Below, in pieces: positions 47,401 to 58,436 of a stretch of 64,000 bases of DNA. Position numbers and translations under genes: made by a program. This DNA is from Chamaea fasciata (Eukaryota; Chordata; Aves; Passeriformes; Sylviidae). The DNA lies in NCBI GenBank assembly GCA_029207755.1, contig JARCOQ010000008.1, positions 26,587,021-26,651,020 on the forward strand, given 5' to 3'. How positions within the stretch are numbered: position 1 is the first letter of the stretch; each line of letters opens with the position of its first letter. The notes beneath the pieces were generated by a model. It had not been told where the DNA came from. It searched no databases and was given only the letters and a program-made list of their open reading frames with translations.

Positions 47401-48189
47401 AGGGATGTGCTCACTAGTGCTGAACTGAGGGATGTCTTCCTTCCAGATTTACTACTTAGATGGCTGCTGATTTTAAAACTGTTGATGTTTTGTCTCCTGC
47501 CTCAGTTTCTTTGACTCTGATAAGAAGGTAGTAAGGTTAATTTCCTTAATTGTTAATTTCATGCTTATTTGCCTTGAAATTTTCAGGCAATAAGCACTCT
47601 TATAGTTCAGTGCTATTATTCCTGCACTGAATTCATGAAGGCAGCTATGCTATGCATCATCTTATCCACTGTTTCACCATCTATAGCAGGGATAGAGCCA
47701 ACCAACATAACTTTTATGTTTCCTTTATAAAGAACTCAGAACAGACCCAGCATATTATTAGATGCTGTTAACATCCAACAAATAAATTTGTGATAAGTGA
47801 AAAATTACACTTTCTTGCAAATAATTTCAAACATATTTGAAACATTCATTGCTTGAATAGAATTTAACTTCATTTTTAGTTTCCTTTGTTTCACTGCTGA
47901 AAGATAAGCAGTGTCTAATCTGAATTATGTGTTTAAGCACTTTGTGCAACAAAAATCTAAGCATGTTTTTAAATGTTTTCCTGAAATGCAGCCTCCATTT
48001 TTTCCTCTAGATCTACATGTAAACTCATTCTTTCTACAAGACTGAGATTTTTTTTAATTTCATGTATCTAAAACTTCCTTTTAAACTATGTCCCTCTCAA
48101 CAGATAATATGAATACCTTTTCCTCTTTCTTGAAAAGTGAGTTTGCTGCAGCGTCTGTCATAAAGCAAATGACAAGCTTGAGTCTAAGC
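44481..48189. other. Non-coding stretch
   Basis: AT-rich DNA with one reversed MIR-like copy (46.2 kb). A pyrimidine-rich tract ending in CCTTCCTTAG near 45.34 kb resembles a splice acceptor but has no convincing frame after it. No gene seen. Confidence 0.65.
46120..46265 (-). repeat. MIR/CORE-SINE fragment with head, reverse
   Basis: The plus strand reads TCCCCATTTAACAGCTGC, GGGAGAAACAGAGGCTGAAA, then AATCCCAATCCATTGCC and TCCTAACCGTTG. The first half matches the reversed MIR 3' region ('CCCCATTTTACAGATG / GAAACTGAGGC'). The second half matches the reversed tRNA-like head ('CTCCCAGTCCAGTGC / TCTAACCACT'). Having both suggests a near full-length but heavily mutated copy. Confidence 0.58.
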
Positions 48190-48520
48190 TACAAAGTAGC
48201 TAATTCCATTTAATATTAATAATTAGTCAGAGGTGTCTTGGACCATATGACCAAGTAAAAGCTGCACTCAAAGAAATCCCAGTCCTTCTAATTTCAAGAC
48301 TTTGATAGAGCCTTTGCTCTTGAAGGCTCAAATAAATAAATAAATAAACAAGGCCAAGGAATTATTTTGAAATATTAATTAAAATGCAAATTAAGTCCAG
48401 ATTGCATGGGCTTTAAAAACTGTTCTCTGAAGTTTCCATGAATATAAAGCATGTGACAAGCCACTGTTTTAAATGAGATCTACATAAACATACATTGTTG
48501 AAAAACCTCTTGGCTTGAAA
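48190..48520. promoter_or_regulatory. Candidate conserved non-coding element
   Basis: This AT-rich block holds TTAATATTAATAATTAG, a near-symmetric CTTGGACCATATGACCAAG, AATATTAATTAAAATGC and the POU octamer word ATGCAAAT. It lies directly before the CpG-rich patch at 48.6-49.0 kb. The regulatory role is inferred. Confidence 0.3.
48329..48350. repeat. AAAT tetranucleotide repeat
   Basis: About five AAAT units ending in AAAC, inside an AT-rich block that resembles a conserved non-coding element. Confidence 0.88.
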
Positions 48521-48611
48521 ATAACCTTACCAACACCATGAACCGCAAATAATGAGAGAAAAATCTTCAGCAGCAACAGCTCTCATTACTGCCAAGGCTG
48601 TTTGTGAGGTT

Positions 48612-48980
48612 TTGCAGCACGGCTGGAGGGAGGGTGATGTGACGTGCCCTGGCCACCACCGCTCCTGCCCATCTGTGCTGGTGGCCGGCTGCCCGCTGCC
48701 CAGGCGGGTGGCCAGCTCCGGCAGGATGCAGCGTGCCCAGCTGGAACAGCTCTGGGAGCACTGGTGCTGTGGGGCCACTGCCAGTCAGGGAGGCAGGAGA
48801 GCCACCCCCTGGCACCACTGTCCTGGCAGCACCACCCAGCCATGCTCAGGCGTCACACAGTCCTTCCCACTTGGAGTCAATGAGAGCAGAAAATACCTAA
48901 TTCTTCCCTCCATTGGTGCAAAGATGTTCCGCACGAGGTGCTGCCCTCCTGAGCTGGCCAGCCTCGCGCACAGCACACCC
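48612..48980. promoter_or_regulatory. CpG- and GC-rich patch
   Basis: About 13 CpG steps fall in 370 bases at around 60% GC, including GGCCGGCTGCCCGCTGCCC, CAGGCGGGTGG, TTCCGCACGAGG and CCTCGCGCAC. Five overlapping frames on both strands stay open here, the longest 145 codons on the plus strand (48552-48989). That is expected from GC content and none looks like a known protein. An orphan CpG island or GC-rich insertion are the alternatives. Confidence 0.42.
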
Positions 48981-48989
48981 TGGCTCTAA

Positions 48990-50149
48990 CAGGTGCCTTT
49001 TCCTGTGAGGTCTCTCCTTGATTAAGTGCTGAAGATGAATTGCTGCGAGACGAAGACAGATGAAATAAGGGCACCATCTTAAGCAGAGACCAACCCAGGC
49101 ATCTGGACATCCTCTCTCCCAACATTGTCTTAATGTAAAACAATACTGTTGACAGATTACAATTTCTGTTTAATTTGTTTTCAAGTTCATCCCACTCCCA
49201 AAATGAAGTCTTGGTCTATTGGGAAAGGGTTTGTTTTACTTCTGACCAACAGAGTTTTGATAGTTTGCCTGGTCACTACTTCTCTCTCTCTTGCAAGCAA
49301 AATAACCTGGTTAACCAGTGCCAGGACCAGGATGTGGGACGGCCCAGGATCTGCTGAAATGGGCTACAGCCAAATCACACCAGCCAGATCTTTTTGAGGA
49401 AGATAAATGATGCTCAGGATGCAATGTAAACAAGAAATCCAAGTCCCTCCCTCAGCCTTGGGAGCACCAGACTCTCTGGAAGAAGCATGAACATTATGAA
49501 AGAACCCATAAGGAAGAGAAAGATTCTATCTCAAGAGCTGCAGTGAAGCCATAATAAATAATGCATAGGGCCACATGCTGAATGACAAAGCTAAGAAGAA
49601 GCATCAAACATCTGAATGTCCTCTGAGGCTCATCCATCCTGCTAGCCAAACAGACAGGTGCTCAGTGGAATAAAGGTATGTGACCGTGGACAAGAAGAGC
49701 CTATCAAATAGTAAAAGCTCTAGGAGCTGAGTTCAGGCTACAAACCTGCCCTGGTTTGTAGGTATTTCCTAGTTTGCAGATGCAGGACTTGGTTGTGAAA
49801 AAATATTAATGTGAGTTTGAGGTGTGGCAGATAATATATGAAATTAATACTGCCCCACTAGGGAGAGCTTCTAGGAACACAATCATAACACAATTTAGTT
49901 TCCATACCTGGAAGAGCTGATCTCCCAACATTTTGTCACTGAAACCATTGGTGTCCTTGGCCATTTATCCATAACTGTAAGCTCTACCAAGACTAATTAA
50001 TGCTGCTGAAAGATCTGTCTCAGTGGGGAACACTGTCTAGATGTGATGCCCTTGTCTTTAATTTCTGAGCAGACTTGGTTAAAAGAAAGTCAGGTATCTT
50101 GGCACAGAAGTTCCCTTTGTTTTCAGAGCTATCAGACTTTAAAGTATTT
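48990..50149. other. Non-coding stretch
   Basis: Nothing specific seen between the CpG patch and the homeodomain/POU-rich element. Confidence 0.65.
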
Positions 50150-50262
50150 TTTTGCACTTAATTGAAAATAAAATTTCCCCAGAGTGCTGAAGTCTGCTCT
50201 TAATGCATGCGCACAGCTCTAATTAATGTTAATTATTTGCATTCACCAAGGGGGGAAACGTC
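50150..50262. promoter_or_regulatory. Candidate homeodomain/POU-rich element
   Basis: CTCTAATTAATGTTAATTA runs directly into ATTTGCAT, placing several homeodomain words and a POU octamer within about 30 bases. A GCATGCGCAC word lies just upstream. Inferred from motifs only. Confidence 0.28.
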
Positions 50263-50624
50263 TTACTTCAGGTGCCTACTTGGAATTTGTTACTTTAGCC
50301 CTTCATGTGATGTACTCAAATGGAAAGATGCAGCTGCCTCGAGAACCAAGTGTCTGGTGCCTGAGGACAATCCAGACTGAGTGTAGGACAGGATGTGCTA
50401 CACCACAAATAGCACAGCCAGGCTTCCTGCACCACACAGTCTGACTCACAGAGCTTGCACACACAGCAGCACAGAGATCACTGTAAGTTCATTTTCCCTC
50501 TGCACATTTGGGCAGGGGACCCTTTTCATGAGACGCTTACATGGTGCCCAGCCAAAGGGCCACGAGCCTCAGTGCCATACTGCCTCAGCACAAACAGTAA
50601 ACAAGCACTGCTCAGGCCGGGAAA

Positions 50625-50697
50625 CACAAGAGGTCAGAAACAAAGCCCAGATCTCTGGAGATCTAAGCTGAAGCTTTATCTACTCAGCTACACTTCA
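50625..50697 (-). repeat. MIR-like tRNA-head fragment, reverse
   Basis: The plus strand carries GAGGTCAGAAACAAAGCCC, AGATCTCTGGAGATC and GCTTTATCTACTCAGCTAC. This is the order of a reversed MIR-type head: 'GTGGCAGAGCCGGG / CCAGGTCTCC / GTGCTTTAACCACTA.GCTA'. The match is weaker than for the copies at 14.6 and 17.0 kb. It would need repeat-library alignment to confirm. Confidence 0.42.
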
Positions 50698-53600
50698 TTT
50701 TGTGGCAGGGCTGGAGTCCCCAAGGGATGTTTCCTATAGATCACCACTGAAATAACAAAGCAGAACAGATTTATTCCAGTTCAGAGATCTGGTCCATACA
50801 CTTTCGTTGTAAATAAACTGCAAAGCATGGACATTTTCCATGCTCTTCCTCACACACACAAGTTCATCCAAACTCATCAAACCTTGCCAGCATCTTTCTA
50901 GATGGTTACCCTTTAACTAGGACTTTATTGGATAACTGTAACCCAATTTGCTGCAGCTGCATGACCCTGGCTCCTGTTTTGGAACAGAGCAAGCTGGAGA
51001 GAGAAGTGCCAAGTGGGAGCCCACCTGCCAGGCAGCCAGTGTAGCTAGAAAGGACCAGTCTGAATGTGCACAATCTGGCAGGTGGCAGAGATGTGCTGTT
51101 TATTTTTCCTAATGACAAAATTAGCACATTGATAATAATCAAACAGAGCTGTGTGCAATGGGGGGTTATTTAATTAACAAACGTCCTTTTTCAGGTATGA
51201 GCGGGACACAGGCACTGTGCTCACCCATGCAAGCTGTCAGTCATGTCCCTGGAAAGCTCATATGCAAACTGCCTTCAGCTTCCTTTGTCTGGGCTTGCTC
51301 TGGAGAGGAGGTGGATCCTACTTGCCTTTTTTATTCACGTATTCTCTTCCTGCACAATGTTATTTTTTTGCTCACAATCAAGAACATGGATCACATCTAA
51401 TAGAATAGCTTACTTTTAAAAGCCCAATGGAAAAGGCTTTGTTCCAATGTGTCCACAAAGTAACGTTGGGACTGCTGCCTCCTGCTACTATTAACTACAG
51501 TACATCCTCAGTATCTCACAACTGCTTGATCAAAATTGGTTTTTTTTCTAATTAAGTTAACTGTGGCTTTAATATTTAATAGATAGGAACATCTTCACCC
51601 TTAACTATCTTTATGTAATGCAGCAGCTTCACAGGCATGATCATGATCTTTGTTGCGTCCAGGTCTAGGGATCCATGCAGCAGCAGAAGTCGATAGTGGT
51701 GACACAAATGTTCTTCTCTGGGTTTGTTACACATTGAAGAAGTTGGTGCAGCTGCTCAGAGCTGCATCAGCCCACCTGTGCCATCTATGTAAGAGGGAAG
51801 CTAGTCAGCAGACCAGGACAGATTTTTCTGTTGTACACTGTTCTTCAGAAAGAAGGCAGGTGAGGAAGAACACCAGCAGACACTTTGTAAAAAAGTCAGT
51901 ACAAAGAGTTGCAGATGTTTTCAATTTACCCCTGCTCAAGGGACATCATCACACTGAACTTCCTTATAATATACTTGTAAATTCCAACAGCTTCCATTTC
52001 CAAAAAACTAGAAGAACATTCAAGGTATAAAACTCTGGCTCACTTTTGTATTTGTGATTTGCTCTAGAGAAATCCTAATCTGAAACTTGCCAGCTTGCTG
52101 ACAGCTTCTCCAACAGTCAAGGTTATTCAAACATTAAGTTTTTACTCATTATTTTATGGAGATAAAGTCCAGGTGTGGATTGAAAACTCATTTTTCTTCA
52201 AACGTTATGGCTGGTTGGATATAAAGTTTTAGATTTCCTTTGTTTCAACTTTGAATTTTACTCATTCTGTTTTGTTCTGGTTTTTAAATTCTTTTTATCA
52301 GCACTAAAATCTATTCTAGGCAAGTCCAGGTAGCAATAAACCAGTTCACAAGCATTTGCAGGATAGTCAGTACCATGACACCAGTGACAAGGTAGCATTT
52401 TAATGGGGCAGTTAATTTAGTGAGGGCACTCATGTAACTAGGCTTGAATTTCTCTAGCTAGCTTGGCTAATTTTGGGTTGATTTCCGTTGAAAGAAAAAA
52501 GCAGATTTAAGAGAAGAAATTAAATGGATATAGCCATATATCAGGTCAGGAAGAGAATGTCCCCCTCAGGGGCTCTAGGGGTGTTTAAAGAGCCATGTGG
52601 GATTGTAGGAAGCCTAGCATGGCAGTTGTGGTTGAGTTGGGAGCACCTCATCAGATCAATACAGTCACAAATCTGTGAATCGGTGGTGCAGAGTCACTGA
52701 GCACCTTTGTGGTGCTGGGACAGAGACAGTCAATGAGATGAGATGAGTCAGAAGTGTGACAGGAAGGCGGAGGAGGATGTGAATAGATTAACAACCCAAC
52801 CAAGAATTGCATATTCATCACTGTACCTATTCATTAAAGGGATCAAAGAGCTGCAGGTAAAAGGCCAAAAAGAAAAGATAAAAGTTATCCAGGTGCATGT
52901 GACAAGACTGCACTGGAAAACTGCAGAGTGGGATTTTAGAAGTGTGGATAGGAGCTGAAAAGGTAGAATCAAAGCTGAAAACTATTGCCATATAGAGCCA
53001 AAGAAACTTGGAAGACAGAGTTTGTGATAACAAAAAAGAGAAGAGAACTGAAGTCCAAAATTAAATCGAATTTAGCCAGAAGGAGAGAAGACACAGAGCA
53101 GACGTGGGATTAAACGGATAGCAGGAGTCAGGAACACGTTGTGTTGCTGAAGAAAATGGAAACATGGGGTGAAATAGTTCTCAAAATGATCAGAGAATTG
53201 CCTTTTTGAAAGGGGCTAAATACAAAGAAGAGGGATGTTAAGGATGGAGTCAGTAATAGTGAACACAAGGCATATATGGAGGCAAAAACTTCTAAAAATT
53301 TTAATGTGATGTCAGCTTAGTAAATACCAAAGTAATAAAACTATTCTCTGATTCATTTGGAGGTGGAAAAAATGTTGTTGAGGCTGGAAAGAGTTTTCTG
53401 CCTCCCTCTAATTCTTTTACTGTCATATGTGTTTTCCTAAAACACACGAAATGGGTAATAAAGTCATTATCAAAAAATCAAGCTTGGGGCAAAGGAATAG
53501 GGAAAAAGAAGGAATAAGAGAGATCCAGTACTGTGTATTTAGCCAATTTTGTTGCTCTATTTGTTGTGGAGGAAACTCTGTAAGAAAAGTTAGGAATTAA

Positions 53601-54029
53601 CACATGCACATATACACATATATAACTTTCAATTCAAAGCACTGCAAATAGTAAATGCTCCTAGAGACAAATATCATGGGCTTTGTTTAAGGCATAATCT
53701 CTATTCCTTTTGAGTTTATGGAGCAAGAAGAGCTGTTGAAATTGAGTGAAAGCTGCAGACAAAGTCTTTAATCAATCTCCAAAGCTGTTTATTGCAAGTA
53801 TAGTATAAAGCAATTGAGATTAATGTCAGTTTCTATAAATCACAGCAAAAAAGCATCTTCTCTTTCACTGCCAGAGGTGTAAATATCTTTCCTTTTTTCT
53901 CAGATTTAACTGTAGCATGCTGGCTGCAGAGGTTCTTCGGGGGAAAAGAACACAAGCACAGTGTCATGCACTTTTAAAACGAGTAAATTTTAAAACAACT
54001 TGTATATTTATTTACAGAATTGGAAACTG
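50698..54029. other. Non-coding stretch
   Basis: Contains a 126-codon plus frame (51650-52030) and a short exon-like frame (52743-52856), both unrecognised. No repeat family is seen. Confidence 0.62.
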
Positions 54030-54090
54030 CTGGAAGTTTTAGGCACCTAATTCCTACTGAGCAGCTTTGAAAATGTCAGCCCATCTACAA
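54030..54090. repeat. Possible old amniote repeat (TTAGGCACCTAA type)
   Basis: The words TTTTAGGCACCTAATTCC and GCAGCTTTGAAAATGTCAGC resemble an old, non-autonomous repeat scattered in reptile and bird genomes. That repeat is built around 'TTAGGCACCTAACTCC' and 'CTTTGAAAATCTCAGCC'. I cannot name the family with certainty, and the fragment is about 60 bases long. Confidence 0.4.
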
Positions 54091-54254
54091 AAGAGTACTG
54101 CCAATTAACTGCAGCTACCACTGGGACAGGACCTGACACACAACAAGCAGCAAATTGTCTTTCTAGGGCACATCCCACAGATTGAAGGCAGTGAATCCAA
54201 CATATATATCACCTTTTCCTTTGTTAAAGTAGTGGTTGGGCATTTCTTATTACT

Positions 54255-54322
54255 ACCTTCTATTTTTTTTAATTTCTTTTTTATTCTTTTTGTTCATTTG
54301 TTTGTTTGTTTGGGGTTTTGGG
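54255..54322. repeat. T-rich low-complexity tract with TTTG units
   Basis: A T-rich stretch ends in three TTTG units and TTTGGGGTTTTGGG. It is low-complexity sequence. Confidence 0.8.
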
Positions 54323-57300
54323 TAAAAGGGGGAAAATAAAGTGAGCAACAAAATAAATTCTAAAAGATATCAGGGGTATATTCAAAAAGTGTCTCTATCC
54401 ATGTGGCTTCGAGCCTATTTCATGTTCAATTATGGCCTTATACTGTAAGAAATAGATTTAGAGCAGAGAGAACAGAAAGTCCTAGGACTGATCACGTTGC
54501 AAAAAAAAAATGCAAAATGGAAAGTTATTGCCATATAAGAGAGTCAACAGAACAGCTGTGCTTTCCTACCACTCCTGCCAGCGCCACTCTCCCATCATTA
54601 GCTGTTGCTTGGACACTTCTACCAATACCTCACAAGAAAACTTCAATAGCTGCCCTTTTATTCCTGTCCTGATCTGTATGAGCTGCAATGCATCTTATGC
54701 AGCTCCACATACCACCTGCCCAGAGAGAGAGATTCTGCCTTTTTATAAGGTGGCCAAACCTTCTGGCAATAACTGTGATGAGAGATGCTCCCTTCTCCAG
54801 GAGGAAAGTCACAGTATTTAAGGTTACTCCTCTGGAAAACTCTCTGAAGGAATCTTTCCATATAGAGTGATTGTAACAGGGACTTGATAGAAGTTATCCT
54901 CTTGGGGTAGGCACTTAAATTTTCTGGGACACTTCAGCATAAATACTGTGACTTCAGAGCAGTGGGCAGAGTTGGATCTTAAGGAAGATGAAAGTAGATA
55001 AGTTCATTCATCTAAAAAGTAGGGACCAGTGTCAGTCAAAATACTGCACTGTAGCAGACACAAGTGAGCCTTCAGAGAAGTTGTGCCTCACCTGAGGTCC
55101 CTGCATACCAACTGGAGCTTCGCAGAAGGCCATGGTAGGTTGAACCAGAACACAAAATGCTGAACCCTTGGCAAACTGTTCAGAAAATGCATTATCACAC
55201 AGAAACCTGACTCAAGAGATGATTTCAAAAAAAATTTATAAACTTCCCTTTTGCTGAAAATAAAGTTGTGCATAGGCTGAGTGAGAAAAATGTTTTTGTA
55301 TGCTCATCTCATTTTTTGAGCTCAAAGGCAGAATAGTGAGATAAGATTCAGTCATTTCATTTGGAGGAGGTTTCTACAAATCCCCCACTGATATGCCTGA
55401 ATCATTTTTTCTGTTAGCATTCTTGTTAAAGAGAGATGCTTGAATGGAATTTTCCTTTGGGATTCAGCGACAAATGTTGAAAATGTTACATGGATTAAAA
55501 TCCAGTTAAGGAACAACTTAAAGCTATGCTATAATATTTTACTGAGTCCCGCACCAAACTGCAAAGCAGTGTTAAAGTTACTAGAATATCCAAAGTGAAC
55601 TCAGAGATTTTCGCTTCTGACTTTTGATAAAATCTTTCAAGGAAAGAATATTTTTGTTCCAGAAGCATTTAATAATGCCAAGATACTTGCTCTGTTTTAG
55701 TTAATTAAACTTAAGGAACATGGAAGTGGATAAAAGTTCATTAAATAGATACAGGGCTGATGGTGAATTGGAATACTAATTGAGATTTTATGTGCAACAA
55801 AAGAGATACAAATGGAAATGCACTGTTATTCTAGTGAATGCCTCACATAAAAGGCCCCAATGGAGCAGAGAATGCATGAAGAAAATTGGATTGTAAAATC
55901 TCTGAGATAAAGATCAGTTCTATGAAACACGATGCCCCATTGCTTGCTTTTCTATTTTGAGAAGATTCTTTTAATAATGCCAACAAATGATGCAATGACT
56001 GCTGCAGGTGTGTTTGAAAGGTTCACAGTCAGATTCAGAAATGAGGCAGTTAGATTCAGGGCTTAAAGTACAGAAGGGGACGTGATGGGACCTTCATTTA
56101 TTTAATGGAATGTTTGAGTAACCCTGCTTAAAGAGCATGAAAACCCTGTATTAGAAAGAGTCACATATTCTGACGTTGTTCTTTAAACTCTTGAAGTGTG
56201 GTGGCTATTTGGCTTGTGAAACCTTTCCCCAGCTGAATTTCTGGCATAACCTGAAATGCATGTGAACTGTTCAAGGCTAGAGGAGAGGAAATGGGGGTGG
56301 ACTGAAGTGGATATTCAAAAAGTTTTTTCTGAAGCCTGGAGAACACAGCTGAACCATGTTCTTCTCCCTGGATTTCCCCCTCTAGTAACCATAACTGGCC
56401 ATGTGTTGGAGGAGATGCCTTCCATCTCCAAGCCAGATGCTCCTTGGGACAGCATCTGACTTTTCACTATTAGCAGCAGTGGTACTAACAGACTTTCTTG
56501 AAACACCAAGAAGAAACTGTGGATATAGCATTTTCCACACATTTTGGAACCCAGCTTATCTAAAGCACTGACAGACAGTAGAGAAAATTATGGAATGGCA
56601 ATAGGAAGTGCTAAGAATCTACACAGAGAAGGGCTGAAAAATTTCAGGGCATTTTTCTCTGCCTGAAGTAAATGTTCATTGTAGGGCAAATAATCACTTT
56701 AAAATGTACTTTACTTTAATTATGTGTTGAGCCAGAGCTGTTCATATATTAACCTCCATATAGAATTCTCCAAATATTGTTATGTGGTCACATCAGATGC
56801 AATTTAAGCTGCTCCCAGAGTTCACAACAAGATATTGAATCTGGACTTATGTCCTCTGTGTCCAGACAGCACTGTCTCTATGCATGTAAATTACCATTAA
56901 AAAGCCCATTGATCTATTTGAGCTTTTCAGCTGTTTTCTAAGATAATTCTGACTGTACAGAGACATCTCCAGACAGCCTAATTCCATCTACATCCCTGTG
57001 TCTTCAGCGGTGTCTAGCCAGAAGGAATCATTAGGCACAGGGTCTCTAGTGGGATTTCAGATGTTAGGGGAATGTTTATAAAAGTAGGGGGTGCACTGCC
57101 CTGGAGTGGATTCCCTAGGGAAGGGCAGGGAGTGCTCATTATTGAAGGTGTAAGAGGCATCTGGTAGGAACAATATCAGTATACACCCTGACATTGGGAG
57201 AAGGAGAAGCTACGTGGCCTTTGATCTGCTTTCCAGCCATATGTGATGATCATTGTACAGCCATGGTGGTATCTATCAAAATAGCTTCAGGGTACCTCAC

Positions 57301-58131
57301 AATACAGAAAATATTAAATTCAGATGTAAATTTGAATCCCATCAAGCCAGTTTAAAGTACATGTAGATTTGGCATTCCTGTTATAAAAATACAACAGGCC
57401 TAAAAATAGTATGCCTGATTATTTAGGGAGCTTTACAGATTATTCTTAGACTTTCAGCTCATGTAAGAAGAGCTATTAAAATTCAACTGGTGCTGAGCCA
57501 AGCATTCAAAAAATAAAAAAAAAAACACTCATTTTGTGGACCATGTTTCAACCATGCACCAACACAATAGCAATGTAGGGAGACTGCCATGATCTCAGAT
57601 AAGGCAAGATACAAGAGATCACCTCTGCCAAATGTGAACAGGAAACCTGATCCAGCATGCCCACTGAACCAGGAGTTTCTCGCTGAAACCAAGATTGCTC
57701 CCAGTCTTCAGCCTGCACTAGTCACAGATGATAGGCTCAAGAGCAATCCAAACAAAATGCAGACATTTTCAGGTCTCAGTAATTTGTTTATTTACAAATA
57801 ATAAACTACTGTTTGGCTTTTGCCTTGTCCTCTCCAGTAATTCCAGTTTAACACAGCGCCTTGATCTTTCCATCTCCTCTAGGTAGTGATACTCACTTGA
57901 GTGAAATTCATTTGCCTGTAATGACAATCTGCACAGAGGAGAAAGGGGAGAAGGAAATTATGTATGAAACCACTCTGGCACTGTTAATTTCCACTATTTG
58001 GTAAAAGCCAAACACTACAGACCCAGCCTCAATTGAGCTGTGAAGGTTATTTGATTTCTTCATGTTCTGCTGATGATTTACCATCTGTTGTTCTGAGAAC
58101 AACATTAAAGGGAGTATTCACACTACTAAAA

Positions 58132-58145
58132 TGCCCCCTGGTAGG
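58132..58145 (-). promoter_or_regulatory. CTCF-like core motif
   Basis: TGCCCCCTGGTAGG resembles the reverse complement of the CTCF core (CCACCAGGGGGC), with one mismatch in the central block. A single short match has a high chance of being fortuitous. Confidence 0.25.
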
Positions 58146-58382
58146 ACATGTGTTTCTCCAGTATTGCTCTTTCCCTCTATATCCTCTTCCTCGCACCATC
58201 TCTTAATTAACATTCCTCCATCTACTTTGATAATCCTGATGTCTTTTTAATCATATTTATTTTCACCTTGCCAGCATTCATATCTTCACCTCTGGCATGA
58301 TCTTATCAGCTCCCTGGGAAAAGTACCCCTGAAACTGCCTGTGGAGGAGACCTCCCCTCTCTTCTCTGAAGAAGGCAGTCAC

Positions 58383-58436
58383 TGTTAGAGCACAGGATTA
58401 GATGGACCACTGCTTTGATCCAGCAGGTAAATCCCT
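58383..58436 (+). repeat. Possible sauropsid LINE/SINE tail remnant
   Basis: The words GGATTAGATGGACCACTG and TTTGATCCAGCAGG resemble the tail block 'GGGCTAGATGGACCATTGGTCTGATCCAGTATGG'. That block is common in reptile genomes at the 3' ends of CR1-like elements and of SINEs using the same tail. I recall this consensus from general knowledge and cannot align it. No body of an element is visible upstream. Confidence 0.35.

Noticed and set aside
48552..48989. 145-codon plus-strand frame
   Set aside because: Five frames are open together in this GC-rich patch, which is expected from scarcity of stop codons. The translation is rich in Cys, His, Pro and Trp without any pattern.
51650..52030. 126-codon plus-strand frame
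   Set aside because: No recognisable domain, no splice or promoter context, and it is within chance length.
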